Assembly (NCBI GenBank): GCA_025890175.1
Contig: JANPYM010000001.1
Coordinates: forward strand, 2,628,288-2,692,287
DNA: 64,000 nucleotides
Direction: 5' to 3'
Source: Ciborinia camelliae
Lineage: Eukaryota > Ascomycota > Leotiomycetes > Helotiales > Sclerotiniaceae
The notes below the pieces were generated by a model that was not told where the DNA came from, ran no database searches, and saw nothing but the letters and a program-made list of their open reading frames with translations. Shown piece by piece: positions 49,755-61,955 of the stretch. Within the stretch, counting starts at the first letter, position 1. Every line of letters begins with the position of its first letter. A program made the position numbers and the translations under genes.

Positions 49755-52700
49755 TAATCTTTTTCTTTTTTAAAATTCGCCTCAAATCGTTATAAAAATC
49801 TTTTAAACTTTTTTATTTACAAATTTAAAAAATTAGATTTAATAAAATATTAATATTAATTTTTTAATATTATTGTTATAAAAATATTTATAAGGTTTTT
49901 ATATTTAATATTTTTTAATAAACCATTTTTTTTATTTAATTAAATATTTTATATTATTTTTAATATTAATAAAATTTATAATTTTTTTAATTATATAGTT
50001 AAACTTTATTAAAACTACCTCTTACAGGATTTAGTTAGGATTAAATAATTTTTGATTATTAATGCAATAAAATTTAATAAATAAAATATAAAAAAAGTTA
50101 TAAATATATTATTCTTTAGATAATATAAATGTAATAATAATGGTAAAGATTATTTTTTGAATTTTGAAAAGTTTTTGTATCTTCTTATTTAGCTTTTTAA
50201 TAAATTGTTTAATTTTAATATTTTTAATATTTAATATTATTAATTATTTTTTTTTATATTTTGGGATAAATTGTTTTTTTTTATTTGTTTATTTTTTTAT
50301 ATAATATTTATTTTTTTCCAATTACTATTTAATATTTTTGTATATTTGTATTATTTAATAAATATAAAGTTTGTTTTTTGAATTATATATTTATATAATT
50401 AAAGGATTATATATGAAGAGATTATAATTATAGTTTATATAAAAAAAAGATATTTTTATTATAAAAAATATTAAATTATTATAAACGAATTCGATTATAA
50501 TTAGAAAATCTTTTCAATTCGATATTTTGTAATTAACGAAAATTTGAAAATATATTTTAAAGATTTAATTAAAACGTTTTATTTGTTTATTAATTTAAAA
50601 ATAAAAAAAGGTATTTATTTTTAATTTGATTTTTATAAATTTAAAAAAGTTTTTTTAAATAATTAAAATAAATTGTAAATTATAATTTAATATAATATCC
50701 GTTAGAATATTATATAAATATTAATATATTTTAGTAAAGATTTTAATAAGATCTTTTATTTTTTTGTTTTTAACTTTTAATAAAACAAAATATATTATTT
50801 TAATACAAAAATTCATTATAATTTATATTAAATTATAATTATTTAATAAAAATAAATTTATAATAAAGTTTATTATAATTATATATTATAATTTATAATA
50901 CAATTTAATAGATTATAGTTTCCCATATATATTATATTTTAAAATTTTATTTTTTTAATATTTAAAACAATTTGAAATATATTCTTAAACGGAATCTTTT
51001 AATTTTAATTATTAAAAATTGTATGTAATAAATTTTATAATTTTGTTTATTTTTATATATTTAATAATTAAAGTATTATATTCTGATTCAAAGATATTTT
51101 TGTAAAGATTATTAAAAACCCATAAACAATTTTTGTAATATAAAAGCTTATCTTATAGTTTAATATTTTTTTTTAAAAAACTAATTTGAATTTAATACTT
51201 CAAATTATTTTATATAATTTTTTTAATCTTTTTTATAAATTCAAATAATTATTTTGATATAAATATATTACAAATTTTTGTAAATATTATAAATATTATA
51301 GATTTTAATAATTTAACAAAATATTTTAGATTTAAAATTATTATAATTAATTAATCTTTATTTTTTTTTTTTTTAGATTTATATTAGAACAATTAAAATA
51401 ATATATTTGTTTTTTTGTTAAACCTATCAGATTTATAATAAATTATAAATTAATATATTAAAAGCAATTTAATTTATCAAACTTATTTTTTATTAAAAAT
51501 TTTTGTAATAATAAAATATAATAAATTTTAATAATTAAAATATATATTAATATAATATTTTGCTTTTTTTAAATATTAATATTATTTGATAAAATAATTA
51601 ATAATAATTAAAAACTTTTTATTATAAATTTTATAATTTATTTTAATTAATTAAAATTTTTGAAAATAAAAAGTAATGGGATATAATATGTTATCTGATT
51701 TTTTTTAGAAAAATATTTTTGTAATTATATAATCCGAAACATTTGATTTTATAATTGTTAATTTTTTAAAATTAAAATATATAAAAACAAAAGTTAAAAT
51801 AAAAATTTATTTAAAATATTTAAAAACTTTATTTATATCCTTAATTTATTTTTATATTTTTTTGTTTATATTATTAAAATTTGTAAAAAACTTAATAATT
51901 ACAAAAAATCTAAAAACAAATTATTTATAGAAATTGATAAAATCAATAAATTATTAATATTTTTTTAAAATTTGAAAAGATTTTTATTTGAAAAAATATT
52001 TAACTTTGTTAAGGAATATTTTAATACTATTAAAACTAATTTTAAATTTTAAAAACTTAATATATTTTATTTATTATTTACATTTTTTAAATATTATTAT
52101 AAAATTATAAATTAAAAAACAAAATAATATTTTTTTGATTATTTTATTATATTTTTTAATAATTTTTGTATAAATAAAAAGATTATTAAAATATATAAAA
52201 ATATTAAAGTTTAATAAATTTTTAAAAATTTTATTTATCATTTTTTGAAAAATAATTGGAATATTGATAAGTTTTATAAATATAATATAATATTCGAAAA
52301 AATTATATTTATATTTAAAAACTGTTTTTTATTTGTTTTTTTTTTTGATTTGTATTAAAAAAAATTTGAATTTCAAATTAATTTTAATAAATTATTTTGT
52401 TATTTTTAATTTTGTTTATAATTTATTAATAAAAAAAATAGGATAATAAATTAAAATAATAATTTTGTTAAGGGCTTAATAATTAATTATTGGTTTTAAA
52501 AGATTTATAAAATTTGATTTATTTATAAATATAAAAATAATGTTATATTTAAAGTTTAAAAATTTAATTTGTTTTAATTTTATTATTTTGTTTAATTATA
52601 ATTTAAATATTATTATTTTTTTGATAATTATAATATAAAAAAAGTTTTATAATAGTATAATATTTTTTTATAAATTAATTATATAATCCTAAAATTAATA

Positions 52701-55700
52701 ATTTGAAAAACGATTTATAGTTTTTTTATTTATTATAAAAAAAAAGTCTTGAAATTTTGTAAATATAAAATTTATAAAATTTAGTTTTAAAATAACACAA
52801 TTGATATTAATAATATATATACAATTTTTTTGATAATATTTTAAATCAAAATATATTTATTTAATTTAACTAAAAAAATTAATAAAAAAATATTTCTTTA
52901 ATTATTATTGTAAAAAAATAATATTATAATTATTATTCAATTTCGAAAATTTAAATATTATTTTAAAAAAGTATTTATTATATTATAATTTTAATTTATA
53001 AATATATTATTTTTTATTATTAAAAATTATTGTTAAATTAAAAATTATTATAATTTGTAATATTTTTTTAATTATTAAAAAAATATTTTATTTTAATATT
53101 TTAATTAAAAATAATATAAATATAATATTTTCCAAATTAAATAATATTTGAAAAGTTTTTTTGTTTTAATAATTATAAAAGATTATTAAAATTATAAATC
53201 AAAATTTTGTATAAAATTTGAATTTAATTTTTTTTGGATTAAATTTTTTTTATATAATTTATTATTTAAATATAAATATAGAAAATTCATTTTTTAAAAA
53301 TTTAATTTTATATAATAATATATAAAATTTGTTTAAAAATTTTAATTGAAATTTTTAAATTTTATAAATCAATATATAATTATAAATATAATATTAATAT
53401 TGATAATATTAATTTTAAGTTTTTTAAAAAATTTTTTAAATAAATTTTTTTTATTTTTTTTTTTTTTTATAATTAATATTTTTATTGATATTAATAAAAA
53501 ATCTTTTTTATTATTATTTTTTTTTATAAAATATTTTAAAATATAATAATTATTATATTTATATTTTTAATAAGATATTTTATCCTTTTTTTATTAATTG
53601 ATATTAGATTAATTAATTTTTTAAAATATTTTTTTAAAAAAAAATTATTTTTTGTTTTTTATAATAACTTTATTTTATTTATTCTTTTTTAAAAATTAAT
53701 TTTGATTTCGATTTTAATTAAAACGAATATCAATATAACCTTAATTTTATTAACCCGATTTCAAATATTTCGTTATCAAAATAAGCTTGTTTTTTTCCAA
53801 TAATAATAATTTTAGATTTATAAATATATTTTTGTAAATTTGTTTTATCTTTTAAATTACAAAAATAAAATTTTTATTTATAATAAATATTTTTTTTAAA
53901 CAAAAATAAATTAATTATAAAATATTGGAGGGAATAATATAAATAATATAATATTGAAATATAGTTTTTAATTATTATATAATTTTATTAAAATTTAAAA
54001 ACTTTATTAAATATTAAATAATATTTTTTTTATATTAAAATTTTTTTATTTTATTAATATTACAATAAGTTTTTATATTATTCTTAAAACAATCTTTAAA
54101 AATCAAAATATATTTATTCTATCGATTTATAAAATTTATACACTTAACTTAATTAATTTTTTGTTAATATCAAAATTAAACTTTATCCATAAACAAAAAA
54201 TTAATCTAATTAATTTTATAATAATTATATAAAAAACTTTTTTTGTAAATTTTTAAATATAATTTAATTTTTATTTATTATAATTTAAATTTAAATAAAT
54301 TTTTTTTATTATAAATAAATAATTTGTTTAAATAAATAAAATTAATAATTAAAACAATTAAATTTAATTAAATAAATTGTTTTAAAATTTTAAAAAAGCG
54401 ATTTTTGTTATTTTTAAATTAACAAAAAAAATTTTCACCAAAAAAATTGAAAAAATTTTTTTGAAATAAATTTTGAAATAATTTTTGGAATATATTATTA
54501 TTATTATTATTATTATTATCAAGATCAAATTTTAATCGATTAATATAATATAACAAAATTTTTTTTTTTATTCTATTATTATATTTATTACTATTATTTA
54601 TAATAAATTTAATTTAAATAATATTAAATTATATTCAAATTATTTTAATAATTTAATAAATTTAATCACAAAAAAAAATATTATTAAACAAAAATTAACA
54701 AATACAAAATTTAAAATTAAAATAAATAAAGGGATTTTAACAATTACATTTAATAATTTTAATATTAAAAAATTTTAAATTTCGAAATACTTTAATATTT
54801 ACCCTTAATTTTTCGAATAATTAAATAATTACTTTTTTATTAAAAAAATAGAAAATAAATTTAATATTTATCAAACAATTTATTAATTATTATTTTTATA
54901 ATTTAATTAAAATATTTTAAATATAAACTTTAAAATTATTAACTTAACATTATATTCTTTTATCGATATAAACAAAATCCAAATATTTTTATACAAAAAA
55001 ATTTTTAATTTAAATTTTTTTGTTTCCAATCCAATTAATAACATTTTATTAAAACTTTTTTTGTTTTTCAAATTTTTTAATTAAATTCATTAAAATCTAA
55101 TAATAATAATTTATTATTTTCTAAAATTTAAAAATAACAATTTAACGAATTTAATTTTTTTCCACAAATTATACAATAATACTTTACATTTTCTTAAAAA
55201 AAATGTAAATAAAGTTTTTAATATATCATTAAAATTAATATATTTGATTTTTAATAATTTTTATATTAATATAATATATAAATATTATAATTTTATAATT
55301 ATATTTAATCATATTATATTATACTCTAAATTTAACAAAATTATTTTACTATACAATTTTTATATTAATTATAAATATATTAATTATAATAAAAATATTT
55401 TATATATATTTATATATATAAATCATTTAATTCAAAAAATTATTAATAATAATATTAATAACAAATACATCTAATACATTATTTATAATAATTTTGAAAA
55501 ATAAAAAATTAAAAAAAATTAATTATTATTTATTATTTGTAATTACAAAATTTAAATTGATAATATATAATCTCGCCATTTAAAATAATTTAAAAATAAA
55601 AATATTTGTTTTAACAAATTATTTTTTATTATTATTATTTTTTTTATTATTTTCTTTTTTTTTATTATTTTTAATGTTTTTAAAAAAATCATTATTAAAT

Positions 55701-56125
55701 TTTGTTTTTAAAATTTAATATTATTTAATAATCTTTAATTTTTAAAATTAAATAATTTAAATAACTTAAAATTATTATAATTATTATTAAATAATATTTT
55801 TCTCAAATTAAAAAAAATATTGTAAACAATTAAATAACTTAACCTAAAAAAAAGCTATCTTTAATAACGTTTTAAATTATTTGATTTTTTTTTAAAAAAT
55901 AAAAATCTTTATAATAAATAATTTTTTAATAAATATTTTTAATTATTATAAAAAAATAAATTAATTTAATATAAAATAATAATAAACAAAATTTATAAAA
56001 ATTTATACTTTTTAAATTATAATCATATACAATAATACATTTATATTATATAACATTATAATATTATAACTTAATATATATAACTAATATATTAAAAAAC
56101 TTTTTAAAAAAATAAAAAATTATAA

Positions 56126-56402
56126 TATAACAAAAATATAATAATTTGAAAAAATATTTAATTTAATTAATAATCTTTTAAAATTCCTAAAAATTTTAGA
56201 TTTTTAATCTATCTTTTTAAAAAGAAAAATATTTAAATTTATATACAAATTCATATAACCTAATAAACGAAATGCTTTCACCCATAACATGCCAATTAAA
56301 GTAATGTCTTACATAACAATCCCATTCTTCGTATCCATCGTATTCCTGTGCCGCACCTTCGTGCCGTATTTTCCCGTGGTCATGTGATGCACCCACGTGA
56401 CA
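56126..56402. repeat. right LTR (inner half mutated, outer half intact)
   Basis: Starts TATAACAAAAATATAATAA, the transition-mutated version of the left LTR start, and ends CATGTGATGCACCCACGTGA plus CA. GC content rises sharply after about 56275. Confidence 0.9.
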
Positions 56403-56407
56403 CAAAT

Positions 56408-56977
56408 ATACAAAATAAATTTAGATTTTTCATTTTTATTTTCAAAGTGTATATCTCTAAGGAAGAGACAGATACATACAGAATCTAGATATAGATATCT
56501 ATCTACCTATAGATAAACAAACTACTAGCAACCTCGAAATCCAAATCCAAATCCAAAAATTTCCAAAAATTGATAAGAAACCTCCCGTCGGGGAATTCAC
56601 GATTTTCGGGAAATCATCACATCACATGATACCTACTCACATAATACGCATATCACGTGCAGTCAACTTAATTCAGAGTCCCTTTGCTTGTGTGCCTACC
56701 TACCTGGCATTAGCATTAGCATTACCTAGGTACCTAGGTACCTACGGAGTACTCCACATCCATATCCACATCCATATCCACAGAATAGAGACTCCACTCG
56801 ATCAAGGAGCCCAGCTGGAGGCGGGCGGAAAGCATTTCCGAGATCCATATATCCAGTGGATAGATGGATGGATAGATATTTAGATACTTGTAGATAGGTA
56901 CCTATCTATCTATCTACCTATGTACCTTTCAATCAATTCCTATTCCCATTCTCATTTTGCATCTGCAATCTTAATTA
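56408..56977. other. normal-GC island between transposons
   Basis: About 570 bp of ordinary composition with CCTACCTACCTGG, GGTACCTAGGTACC palindromes (56726-56745), CATATCCACATCC repeats (56757-56780) and GATGGATAGATA repeats. It resembles the gene-space intergenic DNA and probably is the original target locus. No gene seen. Confidence 0.6.
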
Positions 56978-57265
56978 TACCTTAGCGGAGGTACCAGGTG
57001 TTGAGAAACCGTTAATATACTATATCTATTATAAAAAGCTGTATTTGAAAACTATAATTGTAATTTCGAAAATAAATAATTTATAAATATAAACTAAATA
57101 TAAATATAAATAATATTTAATTATAAATTATATTTTAACAAAAAAGCCGTGTTTAAACCGAAACATCGTTTTTGAATCAAAACATCGTTTTTAAAAATAA
57201 ATCGTTTTTAAAATTATTTCAACTATATAATTTTATTTATTTCTAATTAATCAAAACAAAATATA

Positions 57266-57312
57266 TCCTTTATAATATAATGGTAATACATTTGATTTGA
57301 ATTTCAAAATTG
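57266..57312 (+). other. tRNA-like A-box sequence inside the TIR element
   Basis: TATAATATAATGGTAATAC fits a pol III A box in which G has become A (TAGTATAGTGG-like), followed by a possible anticodon stem TTTGA/TCAAA. There is no intact T-arm, so it is not called a tRNA. It may be a degraded tRNA-derived SINE or an organellar tRNA fragment. Confidence 0.3.
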
Positions 57313-57400
57313 AAAAAAATTAATTAAAAAAATTAATTAAAAATATAAAATATGAAATATAAAATGAAATATCTTAATGTTATACGCGTTATATAGAATT

Positions 57401-57440
57401 ATAGAGGTGAAATCGTAGATATATAATCTAATAAAAGAAC
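57401..57440 (+). other. short match to small-subunit rRNA helix 23 (690 loop)-like sequence
   Basis: TATAGAGGTGAAATCGTAGA followed by TATATAATCTAATAAAAGAAC resembles the conserved bacterial/mitochondrial 16S segment TAGAGGTGAAATTCGTAGATAT...GGAAC, minus one T. Only about 40 nt can be matched by eye, so this is a tentative rRNA-derived fragment (nuclear copy of mitochondrial DNA or transposon capture). Confidence 0.3.
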
Positions 57441-57628
57441 TATACTAAAAAGAAAAGGATCCTCTTAAAAAGAACACTATCTAATATAGACGTTGATCAT
57501 GTGATCATAGTGGTCACATGATCGATCACGTGACTGTCATCTACTAGGCGGGGGCCTTGGCGTGACACTTAATTGATATTTCTTTTTATTTTTTTTAAAT
57601 TTAAAATATTTAAAAAAAAAACAGTTTA

Positions 57629-57808
57629 TGTTGCGATACCAGTGAATCTGCAGGGCAGATTCACCGGGGGCGCGGCCGCGTGCGGCCGATATGCCCGCGC
57701 TCCGCGGGCATATAAGCTCGCAGATCGATCTACGATCGATCTACATGCTTTTAACAATATACTACCTTATCATTAATATATCAATTATACCACCGAGGTA
57801 ATTCGACA
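57629..57808. mobile_element. solo LTR (180 bp), nested in the TIR element
   Basis: Starts TGTTGCGATACCAG, ends GAGGTAATTCGACA, flanked on both sides by GTTTA (57624-57628 and 57809-57813). It is GC-rich at its 5' end with a perfect 10-bp hairpin (57642-57651 with 57655-57664), an 11-bp hairpin (57689-57699 with 57703-57713) and a CGGGCATATAAG TATA-box-like site. It retains CpG and CpA, so it was inserted after, or escaped, the mutation of its surroundings. Confidence 0.88.
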
Positions 57809-58008
57809 GTTTATATTTTTAAAAACGTTTTATATTTTCAAAAACGTTTTATATTTTCAAAAACGCTTTTTCTTTTCAAAAACGATTTATTTTCAAAAAT
57901 AATTTAATTTTATATATAGTTTAAATACTTCATTAACTAAGATATAGTTTCTGAACCTGATCACAATGAAATCACTGTTTCTAAACCCCTAGTACCTTCG
58001 CTAAGGTA

Positions 58009-58170
58009 TAGGTAGATATATTAATCTAGCTATCTAGCTATCTAGCTATCTAGCTACCTAGCTACCTAGCTACCTTAAAGGGAATGGGGGGTTATAGAAT
58101 CTGTTATTGATTGAATTCAAAAATTTATATTCGATTCAAAATTCTATATCTAATTTGAAACTATATATTC
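58009..58170. repeat. TAGCTATC/TAGCTACC tandem repeat and flank
   Basis: Octamers TAGCTATC then TAGCTACC repeat from about 58026 to 58075, next to the right TIR. A mirrored GATAGGTACCTATCTATC repeat lies left of the left TIR at about 56890-56925. Confidence 0.75.
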
Positions 58171-58331
58171 TGTTAAGGTATAATGGAAGCATAGAATTAA
58201 ATTGATTAGTAGTAATCATAGAATCCTCACAAAGGATTCTATTATTTCTATAAGAGCGTAGCCGCGTTCGTGCTACGCACGGACGCTACGCTACGCGCCG
58301 CGCTAAGCTACACTAGTCACCCGCTTCAACA
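58171..58331. mobile_element. probable solo LTR (161 bp)
   Basis: Starts TGTTAAGGTATAATGG, ends CCCGCTTCAACA. The hexamer ATATTC flanks it on both sides (58165-58170 and 58332-58337). It contains a hairpin AGAATCCT/AGGATTCT-like and a GC-rich CGTAGCC/GCTACGCTACGCG block. The six-base duplication is one longer than usual for LTR elements, so the boundary is slightly less certain than for the other two. Confidence 0.65.
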
Positions 58332-58337
58332 ATATTC

Positions 58338-60370
58338 TTTTTTTTAAATATAATTGTTTTAAAAAAAAAATTTTTATTATTATTTTAATATATAAAAAAA
58401 TTAATAAATTTTAATTTTATTAAATCAAAATTATATATTTAAATATAATATATAATTATAATTAATCATTTATTTAATAAATTATTATTTAATAATAATA
58501 ATAATATAATTTCGATATTAATTTCGAATAAGTTTTGTAAAATATTAAAGGAAATAATATATAAAATTATTATAATAAAAAATAATTAAATAAATAAAAT
58601 AATAAAAAATATAGGATATAATATATTTTTATTTAAATAAAGAATAAAGATAATAAAAATAAGTAAAATATATTTTAAATTTAAAATTTTAAATTTGTAT
58701 TTATATAAAATAAATCTTTTTTATAAAATTTAAATTATTATTTTATAAATAAATTATATAATTTATTTTTAAATTATATTATATTATAAATTTATATTAA
58801 TCTTAAATTAATATATTTTAATATTAAATTAATTAAATTATTAATAAAATATAAATTAATATAATAATAATATTTTAGATAATACAATTTTGTTAATTTA
58901 ATTATTATAAAACTTTTTTTTTAAATAAATCAATTTATTTTTTTATAAATATATATTAATAATAAAAATAAAATTTATTAAAAAAACAAAAATTTAAGTT
59001 TAATCTAAATTTTAAAAATAATATATTATTTTTTAATTATTTTTTAAATATATTTTATTTATTTTAAATTATATATCTATTAATATATTTTTATTATAAA
59101 TTTTTATTACTTTATTATTAAATATATATAATTGTAATTATAATTTCTTTTTTAAAAAAATTTGAAATATTAAAATTTTTAATATAAATATATAAAAATT
59201 AGTATAAATAATATATACTATATATTATAATAAAAATAAAATAATAAATATAAATATTAATTATTAATTAATATTAAATTCCTTTAATAATTTTTAATTC
59301 AAAATAATAAAGGATTTTGAAATAATAAAAAATTTTACAATAAAAAATAATTTAATAATAAATATTTTTAAAGTAAATTTTAAAGATTATTAATAGTTTA
59401 ATATTAATAATATTAATAATATTAAAAACAAATATTATAAGGAAAATTTTGTTGCAATAACAAATTTAAAATTTATTATTAAATAGATTTTTAATAAAAT
59501 TAAAAAAACTAAAAATTTCAATTAAAATATTAATAACAAAAAAATAAAAGAAATAATAATTATTATATTATTTATATTAATATTATTATTAAAAAAAATA
59601 TTATTAATCTATTTTAATTAAATTTAATATAAAAAATAATATCTTTTTTTTTATAAATTTATTAATTGTATTTACAATAATTTTGTTAAAAAATAAATCA
59701 GAATAAATAAATTATAGATTTTATAATAAAACAATTAAGCCCAATATTTTCAGATTAAAAATAAATAATTAATATAAAAAAAATAATATATTTTATAAAT
59801 AATATAAATTGTTATTAAAGATTCTTGATTTAATAATTAATCTTAAAGATATTAAAAATTTATTTAAAATAATAAATATATTAAAATAAGAAATTATTTT
59901 ATATTTGCTTTTTTTTTATAACGAAAAAAAAAATATATAATTAATATTTGAAAAACTTTTTTTATTAATAATAAAATTGAAATATTAATTAATATTAAAA
60001 ATTAATAAAAAAAACTTTATTAATTTAATCTTATTTTTTTATTTAAAATTATTTTGAAAAACAATAAATTAACAAATCAAATATATTTTGATATAATATA
60101 TTTTGTAAATTTGTTTAATAAAATATATTACAAAAAAACTTGAAATTTCTTAATTTGAACAATATTTAACAAATTTATATAATTACAAAATAAAAAAATC
60201 TTTTTTTTATTTAATTTTATTATATATTTTTGGTAAACAAAATATAATAATAAATAATTAATAAATCAAATCCAAAATATTAATAAGAATTATAAATCTA
60301 AAATTATATTTTTAAATAAAATAATTTTAATATTAAAATCATATATAAAACATTTAAAATTATTTTTAAC
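58338..60370. other. extreme AT-rich block (RIP debris)
   Basis: Over 2 kb of nearly pure A/T with no gene and no visible element ends. Presumed interior of one or more RIP-mutated transposons because composition matches the LTR element interior. Confidence 0.75.
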
Positions 60371-60552
60371 TGTTGGGAAAATCATGTGACCTACCGGTCA
60401 CGTGACTAGCACGTGATCAGGCACGTGACGGTTCGACTAGCACCGCGAACCTACTAGAACGCCTAATGCGTCCTAGTACGTTCTAGTACAGCATTAAATC
60501 TGTATATAATCATTTACTTTAGTATAGTTTTATCAATCAGAGATTATCAATA
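60371..60552. mobile_element. LTR-like 5' end (copia-style TGTTGG), 3' end uncertain
   Basis: TGTTGGGAAAATCATGTGACC begins abruptly in A/T DNA and is followed by repeated CACGTGAC/CACGTGATC motifs and a TGTATATAATC TATA-like site. It fades into A/T near 60545. GATTATCAATA there could be a mutated ...CAACA end, but no target duplication was found, so this is either a 5' LTR of a mutated element or a decayed solo LTR. Confidence 0.5.
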
Positions 60553-61955
60553 TATATATTATAGATTAAAAGTATTTTATACTTTAAAATTATATTAATA
60601 TTAATATTAATTAATAATATTATAAATTAAAGATTTTGGGTTTTTATTAAAAAAGTATTATAATTTTTTATAAAATTTGAAATTAATATATAATTTAAAA
60701 AGATTATAAGTATTAAACAATTATATTATTATAGTAGTATTAATTATATTATTTTAATAAAATTAAAATTAAAAAATAAGAATTGGTTGTATTTTTAATC
60801 TAGAATTTATTTTGTTTAGAGATATATTTTATATTATTATAATTAGGGATTATATTTAAGAAGTTTAAATTTTTAATAATAAAGGTATTAATTTTTATTA
60901 AAGTATTAAAAATATTATTTTTTTATTTTTAAAATAAATTGGTGAATTAGAAGTATAAAAAATAATATTTAAGTTATTTATGATTAAAGTTTGTATTTAT
61001 TATATATTTTTTGTGTAATATTGTATATAAAAAATATTTTTTTTTTATTTTGTAATTTTATTTTATTATTTATAATTATTATTTTTTTTATTGAAAAATA
61101 TTTATTATTTATTTTTTTTATAGTAATTATTTTAAAATATATTGATGTTAATGGTATTAGTTATATTTGTTAAGTTTTGTAGTTTGTAAGTTGATGATGA
61201 GGTATATTTTATAAAATAGTTTGTGGAAGTATAAGGATTATTCGAATTTTGTAATATCAATTTTAATAAATTTATTTTATATGTTAAATTTAAATGTAAA
61301 TAATATGAGAAAGAGAATATTTGTAATAAGGATTTTGTTAATGTTTTTTATAACAATTTTAGTATATTTATAGTTGTGGAATTTAAAATTATTGAAAAAA
61401 TTTATTTATAATAATTTTGAAAAATATTTTATATTTAGGGTATTTATATTTAAATTATTAAAATTAATTTAATTATAATTTTTTATTAAATTATATAAAA
61501 CATTAAATATATATTATAAACAAAAAAGTAGATAAAAAAATATTTAAAAAATAAAAATATTTTTATATCAAAATTTTGATTTGATAATATTTTTTATTAG
61601 ATTTATATAGATTTTAAAGAAAAGAAAAATAATAATAAACTGGAATATAATTATAAAAATAATAATAATAGTAATTTAAACAATTTTAATTATAATTTTA
61701 ATAACAATAATAATAAAGATAAATGATATGAATAAAACAATAAAGTCAAAAATATATTTAAAATTGAAAATATATAAATTCTAATTAATTTTTAAAAATT
61801 TTATTTATTTGAAGAAAAGTATAGTAGAAAAAATAACAATTTCGATTACAAATTTTTAATTTTTTATAAAATAATATAATATATAGAAATATTAAAAGAT
61901 TTATTTTATAAAACTTTTTTTTTAATATTTAAAAATAATGTTTTAATTTTTTATT
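60553..61955. other. extreme AT-rich block (RIP debris)
   Basis: Near-pure A/T with slightly more G than the blocks on the left, especially 61170-61450. It could be the interior of the element starting at 60371. The 60-codon frame at 60991 is Ile/Phe/Leu/Tyr low complexity and is not taken as a gene. Confidence 0.7.

Larger units (their letters stand above)
49473..56407. mobile_element. RIP-degraded LTR retrotransposon with 5-bp target duplication
   Basis: Two 277-bp direct repeats bound the element: 49478-49754 and 56126-56402. Both ends follow the LTR rule (TGTGAC start, GTGACA end in the better-preserved copy), and CAAAT flanks both sides (49473-49477 and 56403-56407). Total 6925 bp, about 6.4 kb internal, a normal size for Ty3/gypsy or Ty1/copia. 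The interior is almost pure A/T, with no recoverable gag-pol frame, so superfamily and orientation cannot be assigned. Differences between the LTRs are C-to-T and G-to-A, the signature of repeat-induced point mutation. The open frames inside (for example 53346-53546 and 55244-55474) are Ile/Asn/Phe/Lys/Tyr low complexity and not genes. Confidence 0.93.
56978..58008. mobile_element. TIR DNA element flanked by TA, RIP-degraded, with a nested solo LTR
   Basis: Terminal inverted repeats of about 33 bp: left 56978-57010 starts TACCTTAGCGGAGGTACC; the complement of the right end (57976-58008) starts TACCTTAGCGAAGGTACT; I count 28 of 33 matches. TA dinucleotides flank both ends (56976-56977, 58009-58010), as for Tc1/mariner-like elements. 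Interior subterminal repeats read AAACATCGTTTTT on the left and AAAAACG-rich in complement on the right. Without the nested LTR and its target duplication the element is about 850 bp, short for an autonomous transposon, so it may be a MITE-like derivative. No transposase motif is visible. Confidence 0.7.

Noticed and set aside
53346..55474. Open frames of 60-76 codons in the A/T block (53346-53546, 55244-55474 and similar)
   Set aside because: Composition is only Ile, Asn, Phe, Lys, Tyr and Leu, as random A/T DNA would give. They lie inside the RIP-mutated retrotransposon and have no motif.
57266..57312. Functional tRNA
   Set aside because: Only the A box and a possible anticodon stem are visible; no T-arm or acceptor pairing.
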